Assembly (NCBI GenBank): GCA_954871525.1
Contig: OX940862.1
Span: 46,803,732 to 46,867,731, forward strand
Reading direction: 5' to 3'
DNA length: 64,000 bases
Source: Parietaria judaica
Lineage: Eukaryota; Streptophyta; Magnoliopsida; Rosales; Urticaceae
The translations under genes were made by a program, and so were the position numbers. Below the pieces are notes generated by a model, which did no database searches, was not told where the DNA came from, and saw only the letters and a list, made by a program, of their open reading frames with translations. Below are positions 47,309 to 58,500 of this stretch, piece by piece. Position 1 is the first letter of the stretch, and each line of letters opens with the position of its first letter.

Positions 47309-47541
47309 TTTAATTAATGAGAACAAACTTGGTGAGCAAGTTTGATCACACAAAGCTTAGTCAAAGCTTAAGACTACAATATGAACAATCATCAAGAGTT
47401 TGAGTGTGTGATCTCAAAGCTGATGTTGTAACAACAAGGGAGATTTTCACTTATGCCCTGAGTCTATATGTATTACTATTTGTAATTACTCTTATAATCT
47501 CTTGGTTGATTAATTTAGGAAAGTGAGTGTTTGTTTACATC

Positions 47542-47700
47542 ACTAGTACAAATCCGTTTTCAACCATGGTTCTTAACCATGGTAGAATCCACCATGGCAG
47601 TAAGTTCCAACCACGGAATTATTTCCATCGTTGAGAATATGTTCCTACAACGAAATTTTTCGTGGTTCGAACGCAAACACGCCGCAGCATGAAATCAAAC
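47542..47700 (+). mobile_element. CACTA-type transposon end (fragment)
   Basis: CACTAGTACAAATCCG at 47542 matches the CACTA-superfamily terminus. Directly inside are AACCATGGTTCTTAACCATGG, 'CACCATGG' and 'AACCACGG' boxes, which look like the subterminal repeats of these elements. I found no opposite CACTA terminus to the right, so this is one end of a truncated element. Confidence 0.5.
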
Positions 47701-48680
47701 AGGCCGCGGCTCTAAATAAACATCTGAATTATAAGATGTGACATCTGAATTTGAATGAGATGATTAAGTGTGTTTCTGTTTCAATATCAGAATGCAGATT
47801 TGTATGTAAATTTATTTTTTAATTGAATTTAACTATATAATATATAATAAAATTTAATTATTTTTACTGTAAATTTGGACAATATATATCATGAAAAATA
47901 TATGTAAGATAGTTTAATAAATATTATAAAATACAATATTTATATAGTAATAACTTTTAAAAAAAATAAAATTCAATATTATTCATAACATCAAATAATA
48001 TTATATATAAATTTTAATTAAATTTAAGTCTATTTTATTACATATAATAAATATAAATCTATTTATGAAAAAATAATTCACTAATTTGATAATAAAAAAA
48101 GTCAATAAATATAATTGTTTTAAATGTTTTTAGGCCTTAATTATTATGATAATTTATATTAATTATATAAATCAAACATAAAAATGTGTTCGTTATTTTA
48201 TATTTTAGACTAATCGAATTTATATTATTAATAACTAATTTACAAAAGGTAAATTAATTCAAATGATTTAATAAAAATGTGTTCGTTATTTATATTTTAT
48301 ATTAATTTATAATGTTTTTATTTTATTTTATTAATAAATTCGTACATTAAAGAAACTCATCAAAACTATAGCTTCTCACCTAACATTGGATTCATCTCGT
48401 CGCAAGCTTTCCAACAGTATATTATTGAGGTAAATCCGATGCTCGGTTAAAGAGTCATGGAGTTTTAAAATTTTTAGGATGAAAGAGATAAAACAATAAT
48501 GAGAAAGTGAGAGGATATATGAACATCAGAAGTAATATTTTAGCTTTTAAGATTTGAGGTTAGATATGACTGATTAAGTGCTTAGTGATCCTAAATCTCA
48601 CTTATGAAAAAAATAAATGAACTTAATGATTGTATATCTCACTAATGAAGATTCAGAATGCTCATTAAGAGCAAACACAC
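47701..48680. other. AT-rich, nothing recognised
   Basis: Very AT-rich, with poly-A/T runs; 47700-48350 could be the interior of the CACTA remnant. No ORF above background. Confidence 0.35.
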
Positions 48681-50425
48681 CCTAAGTTACTCCTCAAAAT
48701 AAATAAAAAAGGTTATTAAACCCAGATTAAAAAAAAAATTGAATATATTTGCGTCCAGAAAAACACGATATATCCGGATCCAGAAAAAACACTGATCCTG
48801 ATATGTCCGGATCCAGATATTTTTTTAAAAATACAACTGCTCAAATTAAAGAGTCGTTGGGCCTCGATTTGTGAAAAAGAGTTGTTGGATGTCAACGGCT
48901 ATATTGTTGTCAGCTCCATGAAAAAGTGGTTGGTTCTTTAATACCCCACTTTCTCGAATTCCTACACATTTTTCCATATAAATACCCCACTTCACCCTAA
49001 TTTTTTTCACATCTCTCACTCTCTTTATCTCCAACTTTTTCAAAATCCTCAAGCTCTCAAGCGTGCGATTTTAGGCTATAGTTAAGTTACTGAATAGTTA
49101 TATAAATAGTCCCAAATTTTTGTTTAATATATTGTTTAGGTATTTTAGTTGCTATTATATTCAATTAGTTATTACTTTTGTTTTTCTTAGCTATTATTTA
49201 GTTTAATTTAGTAATGTTATTAGTTTAACTTAGTGTTATTGTTTAGTTTAATTTAGTTAATTTTATAGTCATTTTTTTATTTTATTGTTATTATTAGTTT
49301 AATTTATCGTTAATATGTCGAGTGGCAACAACCATTCTCGAGGACGTCTCGATGTCCGAGGACAAGGACGGACTACTAATATTATTATGTCGCCGTGGTC
49401 CATTTATAGCTGGAGGCTTTTAGTCAACATAATTATAATGTCGGGGTTATTAATCAACATAATGTTCCCCTGTTCTTCTAGCCAACCATTACTGGTTCAT
49501 ACTCAATATGGTGTTGGTGGCGTCAGTCCAAACCAATAATTGTTATTTTCTCAAGGTCACGGCGGTGATTTTACAAACATACTTAATTATCAAGGTCCAA
49601 ATATTCCGGAACGGCAAAGCCTTAGTAACGAACAACAATACCAAGAACAAGTCCACAATCACGAGGTACAACACCAAGTCCAATAACAACATTATTTTCA
49701 CCCCGAAATCGAGGTAAGTCGAGTTTAATTTAAATATTTAATTAATTAAATTAAAGTTTTATTATATTTTAAATTGTTAGATAGTAAATTAAATATTAGT
49801 TTGTTACTTTGTTAGATAGTAAAATTTAAATTGTTGGATAATATATTAAACAAACAACCAAATTAGTTTTAATTAATAAGTTAAATAAATAGTCATATAG
49901 TTAATTAATTACTAAGTTAAACAAATAGCCATATACTCATATAGTTACTTAATTATTAATTAATAAATTAGTAAAATAAATAATCATATTAATTAAATTA
50001 AATTAAATTTTAAATAGTTAATTAAATCAGTCAAAAAACTGGTAATTTATATGTGTGGTGATAATTATAAAGTTTCTATGGATTATGGTGTCTTTGAAAG
50101 CTTGATTTTAAAATAAGGTTTGTTTTGAAATCTTCTCCAAGCTAGCCTGGGAGCTTCGGGGATTTCTGTCTAGAAAAGTTTGGGCGTAAAGTGAGATCAT
50201 AGCATCCTTTCCAGTCGATCTTGCCTTGGGACCTCGGGGAGTTCCAAGCGAAGAAGTTGAGAAATTTTGTCCACCACGTGGACGTGGACAACGCTTGCGC
50301 GACCAACAACTAGTTCCAAGTCTGTCGGGTCTGCCCCGCATCAGCCACCAAGGAAGCGAATGAAATTAACGGGGTTGATTTGATAGAACAACTTCATAGC
50401 CGAGTATATATACAACTATGAAACC

Positions 50426-51135
50426 ATGTTAGATGATATATTCCGGATTTCCCAACACTGCGGGAAGGAAATTCTGGCCCATTCCATTAACCATGGCAAC
50501 GACCGCCTCAATAAACACGCCGAATCATGCAAAAAGAAAAAGGCGGCAATAAACACGCCGAATCATGCAACGACCGCCTCAGTGATGTGTATAGAAGGAT
50601 TGTGGCTAGGTGGACTGTACACGATAGTTTTCCAATATCGGCACTCGAGGGAAAATGTATTAACAAAATATTTGATGCTCGTCGCGCCGATGAATTGTAG
50701 GGAAATCTCGTATTACATACACCATGAGACCATAATCGCGTATTTTAACGAGCAAAGGGCCGCGTTACACGATATACTCCAACAATCTTCTTACAAATTT
50801 TCTTTAACGTCAGATTGTTGGAAAGGCCATGCTAATAATGATTACATTACGGTCGTAGCTCATTTTATTAACGGTAATTGGAATATGGAAAAGCATATTA
50901 TAGGTTTTAAGCCGATGAGGGTTAGGCACACAACAGTATACCTAGCCGATGCTATAGTACAAGTTTTGCAAGATTGGAACCTCCAGGATAGAGTAGTTTC
51001 AATTACGCTAGTGCGCACGCCAATGCCATAGAAATAATGAAGGATAGTTTGACCAATTTTAGGGAGGGTTATTTTCATCAAAGGTGTGCATGTCATATTA
51101 TAAACTTGATAGTTCAATCCGGTATTAGTATTATT
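50426..51135 (+). pseudogene. hAT transposase, zinc-finger/N-terminal part
   Basis: 'NDRLNKHAESCKKKK' recalls the end of a BED zinc finger (H...C). 'YKFSLTSDCWKGHANNDYIT' followed by 'HFINGNWNMEKHIIGF' and 'VVSITL' are the characteristic hAT core motifs. A frame change near 51015 is followed by 'NAIEIMKDSLTNFREGYFHQ' and 'RCACHIINLIVQSGI', the next conserved block. A 33-bp internal duplication lies at about 50505-50570. Dead. Confidence 0.8.
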
Positions 51136-51178
51136 TTCAATAGTATCACCAAAATTAGGAGCACTATTTTGTATATAC

Positions 51179-51790
51179 TGTAGATGGCGATTTTTACCGC
51201 CTTGCAGTCACAAAGATAATCAAAATCACAGATAATTATGAATAATACGAACATCCTTGATTTATTATGATTCCGAGAGGACCCGGTTTCTTCCGTTTAA
51301 TAGCTCGGACAATCGAAAATTACACACTCTGATCCTTGAGAGATTGAGAATACTATGAATAAGCAAAACTCAAAGACTCAAGAATAACTCTCTCTAACTC
51401 ACGATTTATTGGATACCGAATGAAATTATACTGAGCCTACATGCGTATTTATAGGTTTGAAGGTCTTCTAGATTGTTCTTTGAATCTTGCTAGGGTTTCC
51501 TTCTGTTTCGCTATGATCGTTGTTGACCTCCCTTATTTGCGTTGGATATCCCACGAAATCCTCAACTGAATGAGCCATCCTTCCTTCTATCTCGCGATCT
51601 CGAATGACTTCCTCTTTTAATTCGATTTGGCTTTCCCGAAATCTTCCTCTTTGCTTGCTGGGCCTTAATTTCTCCTATCCTCTGATGGGCCTGGACTCTT
51701 CAAATGATCTTGCTCTTACTTTATGTCGTTTATTTCATAAACGACATCGGATAGTGTTGAGGAGAAATTTGACAAAATCTGACCTTAACA
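51179..51790 (-). mobile_element. Solo LTR, gypsy/LARD family
   Basis: 612 bp. On the minus strand it starts TGTTAAGGTCAGATTTTGTC and ends CATCTACA, diverged from the LARD LTR at 2940-3472 (TGTTAAGGTCGGATTTGGTC...CTCTACA). It is flanked by TATAC at 51174-51178 and 51791-51795. Perfect duplication with no interior means LTR-LTR recombination removed the element. Confidence 0.9.
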
Positions 51791-52299
51791 TATACGATCA
51801 TCTACTATGATTACAGTTTCTTCGTAGGACAATTGCAGGGCTCACCAGTACCTACATGATGATAATTACTTCATTGCGGATCAAAAGATGAATGCCCTTT
51901 AATGAGAGTACGAGCAAAATTTACCGACTTGGACGATCAGATGGAGAAAAAAAATCCTTAACAACAAACTCAAGTAAAATTTATTTTTTTAACTTAATTC
52001 CTTAAAGTTACTCTAAATTTTAATTTCCTAACATTACTCTAAATGTTAATATTTTTTGTTCAATATAGGGAGGACGCGGGGCCAGTGGTTCACCATACAT
52101 GTACAATCACCGGTTATTCTACAACCTTACGTGTCTTTGGGCGGCCACGGCGTTATGCAACGACTTTTTCACTGGGTTCACAAGGAAGCAGCAATTCGGG
52201 AGCTCGTGCTATTGGTTGATATCGCCAGCGCAACACTGTCGATGAGTACGCCCGCATCTACAACCTTCCTCCAAGACCTTCCCGTATGAAGGCCTCGAC

Positions 52300-52625
52300 A
52301 TCCTTCAATAGTGGCATGCAAATCGATCTGAGTATCCTGTTTTATCGTTGTTGGCTCGGGATGTTCTCACAATCCCAGTCTCAATGGTATCATCGAAAGC
52401 GGCATTCTCATTGGCCGAAGGATGTTGGAGCCTCGTCGCGAGTCAACGAAATCAATTATGGTCGAGATCTTTATGCTTTCGAGAGATTGGATAATTATGG
52501 CCGACAAGCAACAACAAGAAAACGATATGATCGAAAAAGAAATGGCGAGATCTTTAAACTTTCTTTGCCTTTGGACCTTTTGTTAAAGTTGTACTTTCCG
52601 TATCCGACTTTCCGTGTTTGTTGAA
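52300..52625 (+). pseudogene. hAT transposase C-terminal dimerisation domain remnant
   Basis: In the frame through about 52325, 'SEYPVLSLLARDVLTIPVSM' then 'VSSKAAFSLAEGCW' follows the hAT dimerisation signature ('YP.L..MARD.L.IP.S.V.SE..FS.GGR'). The conserved Glu is Lys and 'GGR' is changed. The rest of the domain is scrambled and another frame (52286-52624) stays open. Confidence 0.75.
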
Positions 52626-52910
52626 TAAAAAATTAATATTTACTCTTTTTTTTGTTATATTCTTTTATTTATTTATAAATATTCAAACACACAAAATAAT
52701 TTCAAAATTTAAACATTTACTTTTTTAAAAATCGAAATTAAGTACCAAAATGTTATATTGAACAATTAAACAGAATCAAGGGTACTAAAAAAATATAAAA
52801 CAAATAAAATTTTAAAAAAATATAATAACCCGGATCCGGACCTGTCCGGGAATTTTTTTCCTCGGATCGGGATTGGTCCGTATCCGGTTTTTTAAAATTA
52901 AAATAAAAAA

Positions 52911-52936
52911 CCACACGGTTTCTTTGACCGTGTGGT
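52911..52936. other. Perfect 9-bp stem hairpin
   Basis: CCACACGGT...ACCGTGTGG with an 8-bp loop, just inside the right side of the hAT remnant. Probably a subterminal element feature. Confidence 0.5.
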
Positions 52937-53118
52937 ATTTTTGGGGACTACCTTACGTTATCCACAAGGGATAGCCCGAACTCCATTAACAAAACATATC
53001 GACGTCGTACTTTTTTTGTATGCTCTTTAGTCTTTTAGGTTTTATGCACAACGCATATATCTTGCTAAAACGTGAAAATATAACTTATGATTTATTATCA
53101 AAGCATGTACACTAACAT

Positions 53119-53830
53119 TTGCTTTGGTTTCAGAGAAAGTGTGAAAAATATACAAGTCTACTTTCAAAAGAAATTACAGATATTGTTAGACCACTCTTAC
53201 TTGATGGAACCAATTATCCATATTCCAAAGCGGTGATGATTATATACATCAAATCCATAGAGGTGAATGCATGGCCCAACATTCTTGAAGGATGGACGGC
53301 GCTTGTTACTGTCTTAAATGGTATCATATCAACAAAGCCACTGTCAAGTTAGGATGACGCAGACAAAGAAGCCACTCTAGAAAACTATTAGGCTCTAAAT
53401 GATATTGTGTATGCTTTTGATGAGAGATAGTTTAATCACATGTCAACGTGCTCAATTGCTAGAGAAGCTTGGGAATCTTTCCAGCTCATTCATGAAGGAA
53501 CATAAACTGTGAGATCTTCCAAGAAACAACTCATTACATCACAGTTTGAAAGTCTAATGATTGAGGAAGGGGAATTAGTATTAGATTAATGGCAAACTAC
53601 AAATTAAAGAACAAGTGCACCGCCTTGGGAAAATATAAAGAAAAGCTAAATTAGTCTGAAAAACTCTTCGCTTCGTTCCACAAAGTTTCATATCTAAGAT
53701 CACTGCCAATGAAGAGAACAAGAAAATTGAGACTATCCCCGTTATGATTTTATTGGTTTAAGACATTTGAGATGAATCTGATTCGAATAAGAAAAACAAT
53801 CTTGCATTTCGCTTATCTACATCAACCCAA
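53119..53830 (+). pseudogene. Copia-type gag remnant
   Basis: 'RPLLLDGTNYPYSKAVMIIY' and 'SCSIAREAWES' follow the plant Copia gag pattern ('P.L.G.NY..W', 'AKEAW..L'). Three or more in-frame stops occur between 53350 and 53600. Unlike the minus-strand Copias in this window it is on the plus strand. No LTR, pol or other part of the element is attached. Confidence 0.7.
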
Positions 53831-53929
53831 GGTAATGGTGATTTAAACATTGATTATTTTGTTGTACTGACAAAAAAAATTAGCAGAATATTAAAGAGGC
53901 TAAATCGAAAGAGACATCCCTCGCGAGGA

Positions 53930-54440
53930 GAAAACAACAGACCATCATTCCGCACTCATTCCACTCGCCAAGAGACCCATGTATCCCCATAAAGTCTAGC
54001 TTGCTCAAGTAAGCCTAGGTACGTATTCCTAACTTTGAACTACGATGACTTGATCCCAGAAGATAGTTACGTAGGCAGCCTCACTATACGAGGTCCAACA
54101 TCATATATCATTAAATACCTTCTTTCCCACCACAGTCGCGCTAGAACTTATACTTCGCGGACACCCCTACTAATGTTGAGCATTGAAGACTGTTCGGCAG
54201 TTCCCCCCTCCGCACTCCTAAACGTATTGTCTGTGTCCAAATTACAGGGACACCTCGTCGCCAAGAGACGTTGCGAAGAACGATTCGACACTCGCCGAAG
54301 AGGACAATATTCCCTTCCGATAGGTCGAGACATTAGTCAACCCTATTGACTCCATTATTGACCGCCCACGCGATCCCAGGGTCTAGTCCTGGATTCGAAC
54401 CGTGGGCCAAGTCTTACGTTAATCCATATTCGTGCATTAA
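53930..54440 (+). repeat. LARD/gypsy fragment upstream of GH3
   Basis: 'GAACTACGATGACTTGATCC' and 'TTACGTAGGCAGCCTCACTA' match the R/U5 wording of the LARD LTR at 3228-3280. 'CGAACCGTGGGCCAAGTCTT' at 54393-54412 resembles 38324-38343. The 104-aa frame at 54035-54349 has no domain and is dismissed as coding. Confidence 0.5.
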
Positions 54441-54824
54441 TATCACATCTTATATTGAATTAATTGCAAAATATAATATATACATATATATATATTCTTC
54501 TAATTGTTTTAAGGAAATAATGTTTAAGTATATTCACATAATACTTACAAAAATTAATACCGACATTCGAATGAGAATAATGGGCTATTATAATAACGTG
54601 TGAAATTCTGTTAATGTACATAATTAGTATAAAGCTGATAAGGATTGCTTGTATAAACAGAGAGGTAATTTAAGTTAAGTATTACATGTATAAATTCAAT
54701 TTACAATATTAAACAACATCAATAAAATTCATGATCATAGATATTTATTAAGTAAATAGTTTATATAGATTTGCCATAGCTTCTTCCTCTACATATTGGC
54801 TCAAAGTAATCTCACTGCATAACA
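54441..54824 (+). promoter_or_regulatory. GH3 upstream region and TATA box
   Basis: AT-rich. TTATATAGAT (54761-54770) is a likely TATA box about 60 bp upstream of the first ATG. The nearest canonical auxin-response core, TGTCTC, is on the minus strand at 54327-54332 within the LARD fragment; none was found in the 380 bp of non-repetitive promoter. Confidence 0.45.
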
Positions 54825-55484
54825 ATGGAGTTTTGCATAATAATGGAGGCTCAAAAGCTAGAGTACAAAGGCGAAGAGGCCTTGAACGTGATCGAGAGGC
54901 TGACGTCAGAAGCCGACACGGTTCAAAAGGAGGTTCTCAAGAAAATACTGGAGAGAAACGGTGCAACGGAGTATCTGAGTAAATACATGAACAAGGATAA
55001 AGAGGAGATTTCCGAGTTCAAGAAAAGTGTGCCTGTGATCACTTACAGGGATCTTGAGCCTTATATTAAAAGGATATGCAACGGAGAAAACTCTTCTCTC
55101 ATCTCTGGACACCCCATCACTCAACTGTTTTACAGGTCTTCCCAGTTTCAGCTCCTAATGTTAGTTTTATAAATTGATATTTTTTCAGATGAAACACTAT
55201 AATACTGCTTCTTTGGTTCGGTTTAAAAATTTGTATTTTGGGATGAAAAATATATAGGAAACCATAATAATTAGTTCCGGTTTTGAGAACCGGACCATCA
55301 ACAATTTAGCAATATCATTTCTAAAAGCCGATGTATAGCGGTTCATAACCCATAAAATGCTGGGGTTTTTTCCGTGTTTAATAAGAACCAATTTATCCAA
55401 AGCGGCTGCACTGAAATCAAATCTTTAAAACCGGATATACTTTCTGAGAGATAAATAATACAGGTTATTGGAACTGGAATTTCA

Positions 55485-55515
<31 letters not shown>

Positions 55516-58252
55516 TTAACGATATAGATTTGTGAAACATGTTTGCAGTTCTGGGACATCAGGTGGAAAGCCTAAGCTGATACCCTCCATAGCTGAAGAT
55601 CTCGACCGTCGAACCTATTTTTACAACCTCCTCACGCCGATCGTTAATCAGTAATTTGTTTATTATTTTAATTTACGCATGCATGAACGTTACCTCAAAG
55701 ATCGATATCCACTTATTGCAACTTGCAAGAGGGGCACATGAAAAAAAAAAAAAAAAAGATACATATAATATATAACAAAATAAAATAAGGGAAGAAAGCC
55801 AAAGAAAAATAATCATGAATTAGTGTAATTAATAACGTCTATTGTAGTCTGAAGAACGATTAAGTAGAAAATCGTGGACTAATATGATTAAATTATTGGA
55901 GTATGATCGAAATCATAAACGAGATACCTTGTTTTTCTACTTATTGCTAATTTTACGTGATTATATAATATATATATATATATATGAATCAAAATAAATT
56001 TGGGGCATCGTGTGTAAAGGAATTTGAATTGTTTGGAAACAATCGATAATTTCGAAAACTAGGAGTGTCGTTCATGATCAGGTAAATATGTTGTTCAATT
56101 TCTTTTTAATTGACTACTCTTTACAAATTTATTAGTGTCACTCTATTCTCCGTCGTGTCTTTCACAAATTACTCTTATTGTTTGTTGTCTTTCAAATGTG
56201 AGAATTGAGTACTTACTGTAAAACATTCCAGCTACGTCCCGGGCCTGAACAAGGGAAAGGCGATGAATCTGTGTTTCGTCAAGTCCGAACAGACGATGCC
56301 CTGCGGCCTCCCGGCGCGCGCGGCCCTGACGAGCTACTACAACAGCGTGCAGTTTAAGTCCCGCTCCGATTCATTCAACGACTACACGAGCCCAGATGCA
56401 GCCATACTCTGCCTTAACGGCGACGAGAGCATGTACTGTCAGCTGCTGGCCGGCCTCGTCCACCGCCACTCCGTCCTCAGGCTCGGTGCCGTTTTCGCGT
56501 CCGTCCTCCTTCGCTCCCTCTCCTTCCTCCGCACCCACTGGCCCTCCCTCTGCGCCGCCATCCGCACCTGCAGCCTCGACCCCGAGATAGTTACCGACCC
56601 CTCCTGCCATGCCGCCATGTCGGCCCTCCTTGCCGACGCTGATCCGTTGCTCGCGGACGAGATCACGGATATCTGTCGCCATGATTCTTGGAAGGGAATC
56701 TTTTGGCGGCTCTGGCCAAAGGCAAAGTACATCGAGGGTATTATCACCGGCACCATGGCGCAGTATGTACCGTCGTTGGAGTACTACACGGACGGGAGGC
56801 TTCCGTTGGTGTGTCCAATGTATGCGGCGTCCGAGAGCTACTTTGCGGTGAACCTGAAGCCGTTGTGTGACCCCGCTGACGTTTCGTTCACGTGCGTGCC
56901 TAACATGTGCTACTTCGAGTTCATTCCTCTCGGGGAGAGTGTCGACGGCACGCTCGTGATGGAGTACAGCGAAGAGGAGGCCGTGCCCTGTGACAAGCTT
57001 GTGGACTTCAGCGGAGTTAAGCCTGGGTGGTACTACGAGATTGTCGTCACTACTTTTGCTGGTGGGTTAAGTTAGAGGAGAGTTTTATACCTACTTACCG
57101 GTTCCTAATACGGATTTAAAAACCGATAATTTGCACACAAAAAAAGGAAATTTATCAGAGGAAGTCAGTATATATGAGCCCGTTTTATATACAATATATA
57201 TATATATACACACATATATATTAAATCCTTGTTTTAAACTGAAAAATACCGACTTTAACCAATATCGGTACCGGTTATAGAAAAAAGGATTTTTACGAGA
57301 CCGGTACCGGAGTTGTAAAAAGCGGAAAATTGGAAGTTGGACTAAAAAATGCCTAAAAATACTTGTTTTGTGTCCTAGTTTAACCCTAATATGTGATAGT
57401 TTATTTGGTGCTTACACTGATATGAAAAAAATAAAATGAGAAAGAACACGTATTTATGTATATTATATATATATTATATAACTAGCTTAATTAAGATTTA
57501 AAAATAAAGTTTAAGGTTTTGCTTGTGAAGAAATATTAGGAAGACTTGGACAAATGTTACAGGAACATTATACAATATTATACATTGTCAAATACAAAAG
57601 CCTTAAGAATTCCAAGACAATTTCAAATATTTAATATAATATTATATATAAGACCCTAAATTTTCTAGAAACTACTAATTCAAGTTCATATTTTGAAGGG
57701 CTGAACCGGTACCGAATCGGCGACGTGCTGCTGGCGACGGGGTTCCACAATAAGTCGCCGCAGTTCCGCTTCATTTGCCGCCGCAACGTCCTCCTGAGTG
57801 TCGACCTGGACAAGACCAATGAGGATGACCTCCACAAGAGCGTCTCTGTTGCTTCCAAGCGCCACCTCACGCCCCTCGGCACGCTCCTCCGCGACTACAC
57901 CAGCTTCGCCGACACCTCTGCCGTCCCCGGCCACTATGTCCTCTTCTGGGAGCTCCAATACGATAGCGGCGGCAACGATGATATAAGCAGCGCGGTAGCT
58001 ATGCATGAGTGCTGTGTTACGGTGGAGGAGGAGTTGGACAGCGCGTACCAGCGGTGTCGCTTCGGCGACAAGTCAGTGGGTCCGCTCGAGATCCGTGTGG
58101 TAGGGCCCGGAACGTTTGAAAAGCTTATGGACTTCTTCATAAGCAAGGGTGGCTCGATGAACCAGTACAAAACTCCGAGGTGCGTCAAGTCCGACAAGGC
58201 GCTCCAGGTCCTCCAAGCCAACGTCAAGGCCTGTTACTTCAGCCACAAGTAA
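54825..58252 (+). CDS. GH3: GH3 acyl-acid-amido synthetase, group II-like (4 exons, 598 aa)
   Basis: GH3 enzymes adenylate a carboxylic hormone (auxin, jasmonate, benzoates) and conjugate it to an amino acid in the cytosol, so controlling free hormone. Exons: 54825-55135, 55549-55650, 56232-57061, 57699-58252; each intron is GT-AG and every junction stays in frame (598 aa; a second Met at 54843 would give 592). Visible motifs: nucleotide-binding SSGTSGGKPK at residues 104-113, GLPARAALTSYYNS, YAASE at 335-339, 'FTCVPNMCYFEF', TTFAGLNRYRIGD at 411-423, and C-terminal GPLEIRVVGPGTF and 'NQYKTPRCVK'. The family's second motif usually reads YASSE in auxin-type members; here the first Ser is Ala. 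The 'YF..NL.P.C.P..VS.T' block places it in the auxin-type group, so an IAA-amido synthetase is likely but not shown. Exons are GC-rich. A Helitron-like end lies 210 bp downstream. Confidence 0.93.
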
Positions 58253-58464
58253 CCCACACACAATCACTTTAAATATATATATACATATATATATATATTT
58301 ATATAACCCACACACAATACACTATATATATGACCGTGGATGCTTGGTTACTATAGTTTATACCTAATGCTTTTCATGAAAAGCAAATATATGTGGTAAA
58401 AATTATATGAAGCTTATTTGGTGATATAATTATGTTTTTGTTTGTAGTTGTGTTTTATATATTA
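58253..58464. other. GH3 3' flank
   Basis: The presumed 3' UTR includes AT runs near 58270-58300. No unambiguous polyadenylation signal was fixed. Confidence 0.4.
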
Positions 58465-58500
58465 CTAGTGGACGGGCACTGCGCTTTGCGCGGTGATGTT
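58465..58500 (-). mobile_element. Helitron-like 3' end
   Basis: On the minus strand, a CACCGCGCAAAGCGCAGTG hairpin (plus 58477-58495) is followed by 'CCCGTCCACTAG' ending in CTAG at 58465 and a host T. A hairpin a few bases upstream of CTRR, inserted between A and T, is the Helitron 3' signature. The element would extend rightward; its 5' TC end was not identified. Confidence 0.55.

Larger units (their letters stand above)
40050..47378 (-). mobile_element. Ty1-copia retrotransposon hosting two nested insertions
   Basis: The LTRs (plus-strand TGTGRGTTYCGAAT...GACTACA) are at 40050-41242 and 45772-47378, flanked by the 5-bp target duplication ATATG (40045-40049 and 47379-47383). Without the nested Cassandra element (left LTR) and MULE (right LTR) the LTRs are 316 and 318 bp. 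The interior encodes gag, protease, integrase, reverse transcriptase and RNase H in the usual Copia order on the minus strand, with nonsense and frameshift mutations. Complete in structure, coding-dead. Confidence 0.95.
45772..47378 (-). repeat. 5' LTR of the Copia, interrupted by a MULE
   Basis: LTR sequence 45772-46028 and 47309-47378. TTTAATTAA occurs on both sides of the MULE, once in the undisturbed left LTR near 41179-41187. The LTR contains an AT run at about 45855-45871. Confidence 0.93.
48750..52880 (+). mobile_element. Decayed hAT transposon (extent approximate)
   Basis: Subterminal 'TATCCGGATCCAG'-type words occur near 48770-48820 and 'CCCGGATCCGGACCTGTCCGG' near 52830. Between them are pieces of a BED-finger hAT transposase at about 50426-51130 and its C-terminal dimerisation domain at about 52310-52470, both plus strand. 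A solo LTR splits it at 51179-51790. Terminal inverted repeats and 8-bp target duplications were not resolved. Confidence 0.6.

Noticed and set aside
54035..54349. 104-aa ORF upstream of GH3
   Set aside because: It is LARD-derived sequence, matches non-coding LTR text elsewhere and has no domain.
56371..56756. Antisense ORFs inside GH3 exon 3
   Set aside because: Shadow frames of a GC-rich exon.
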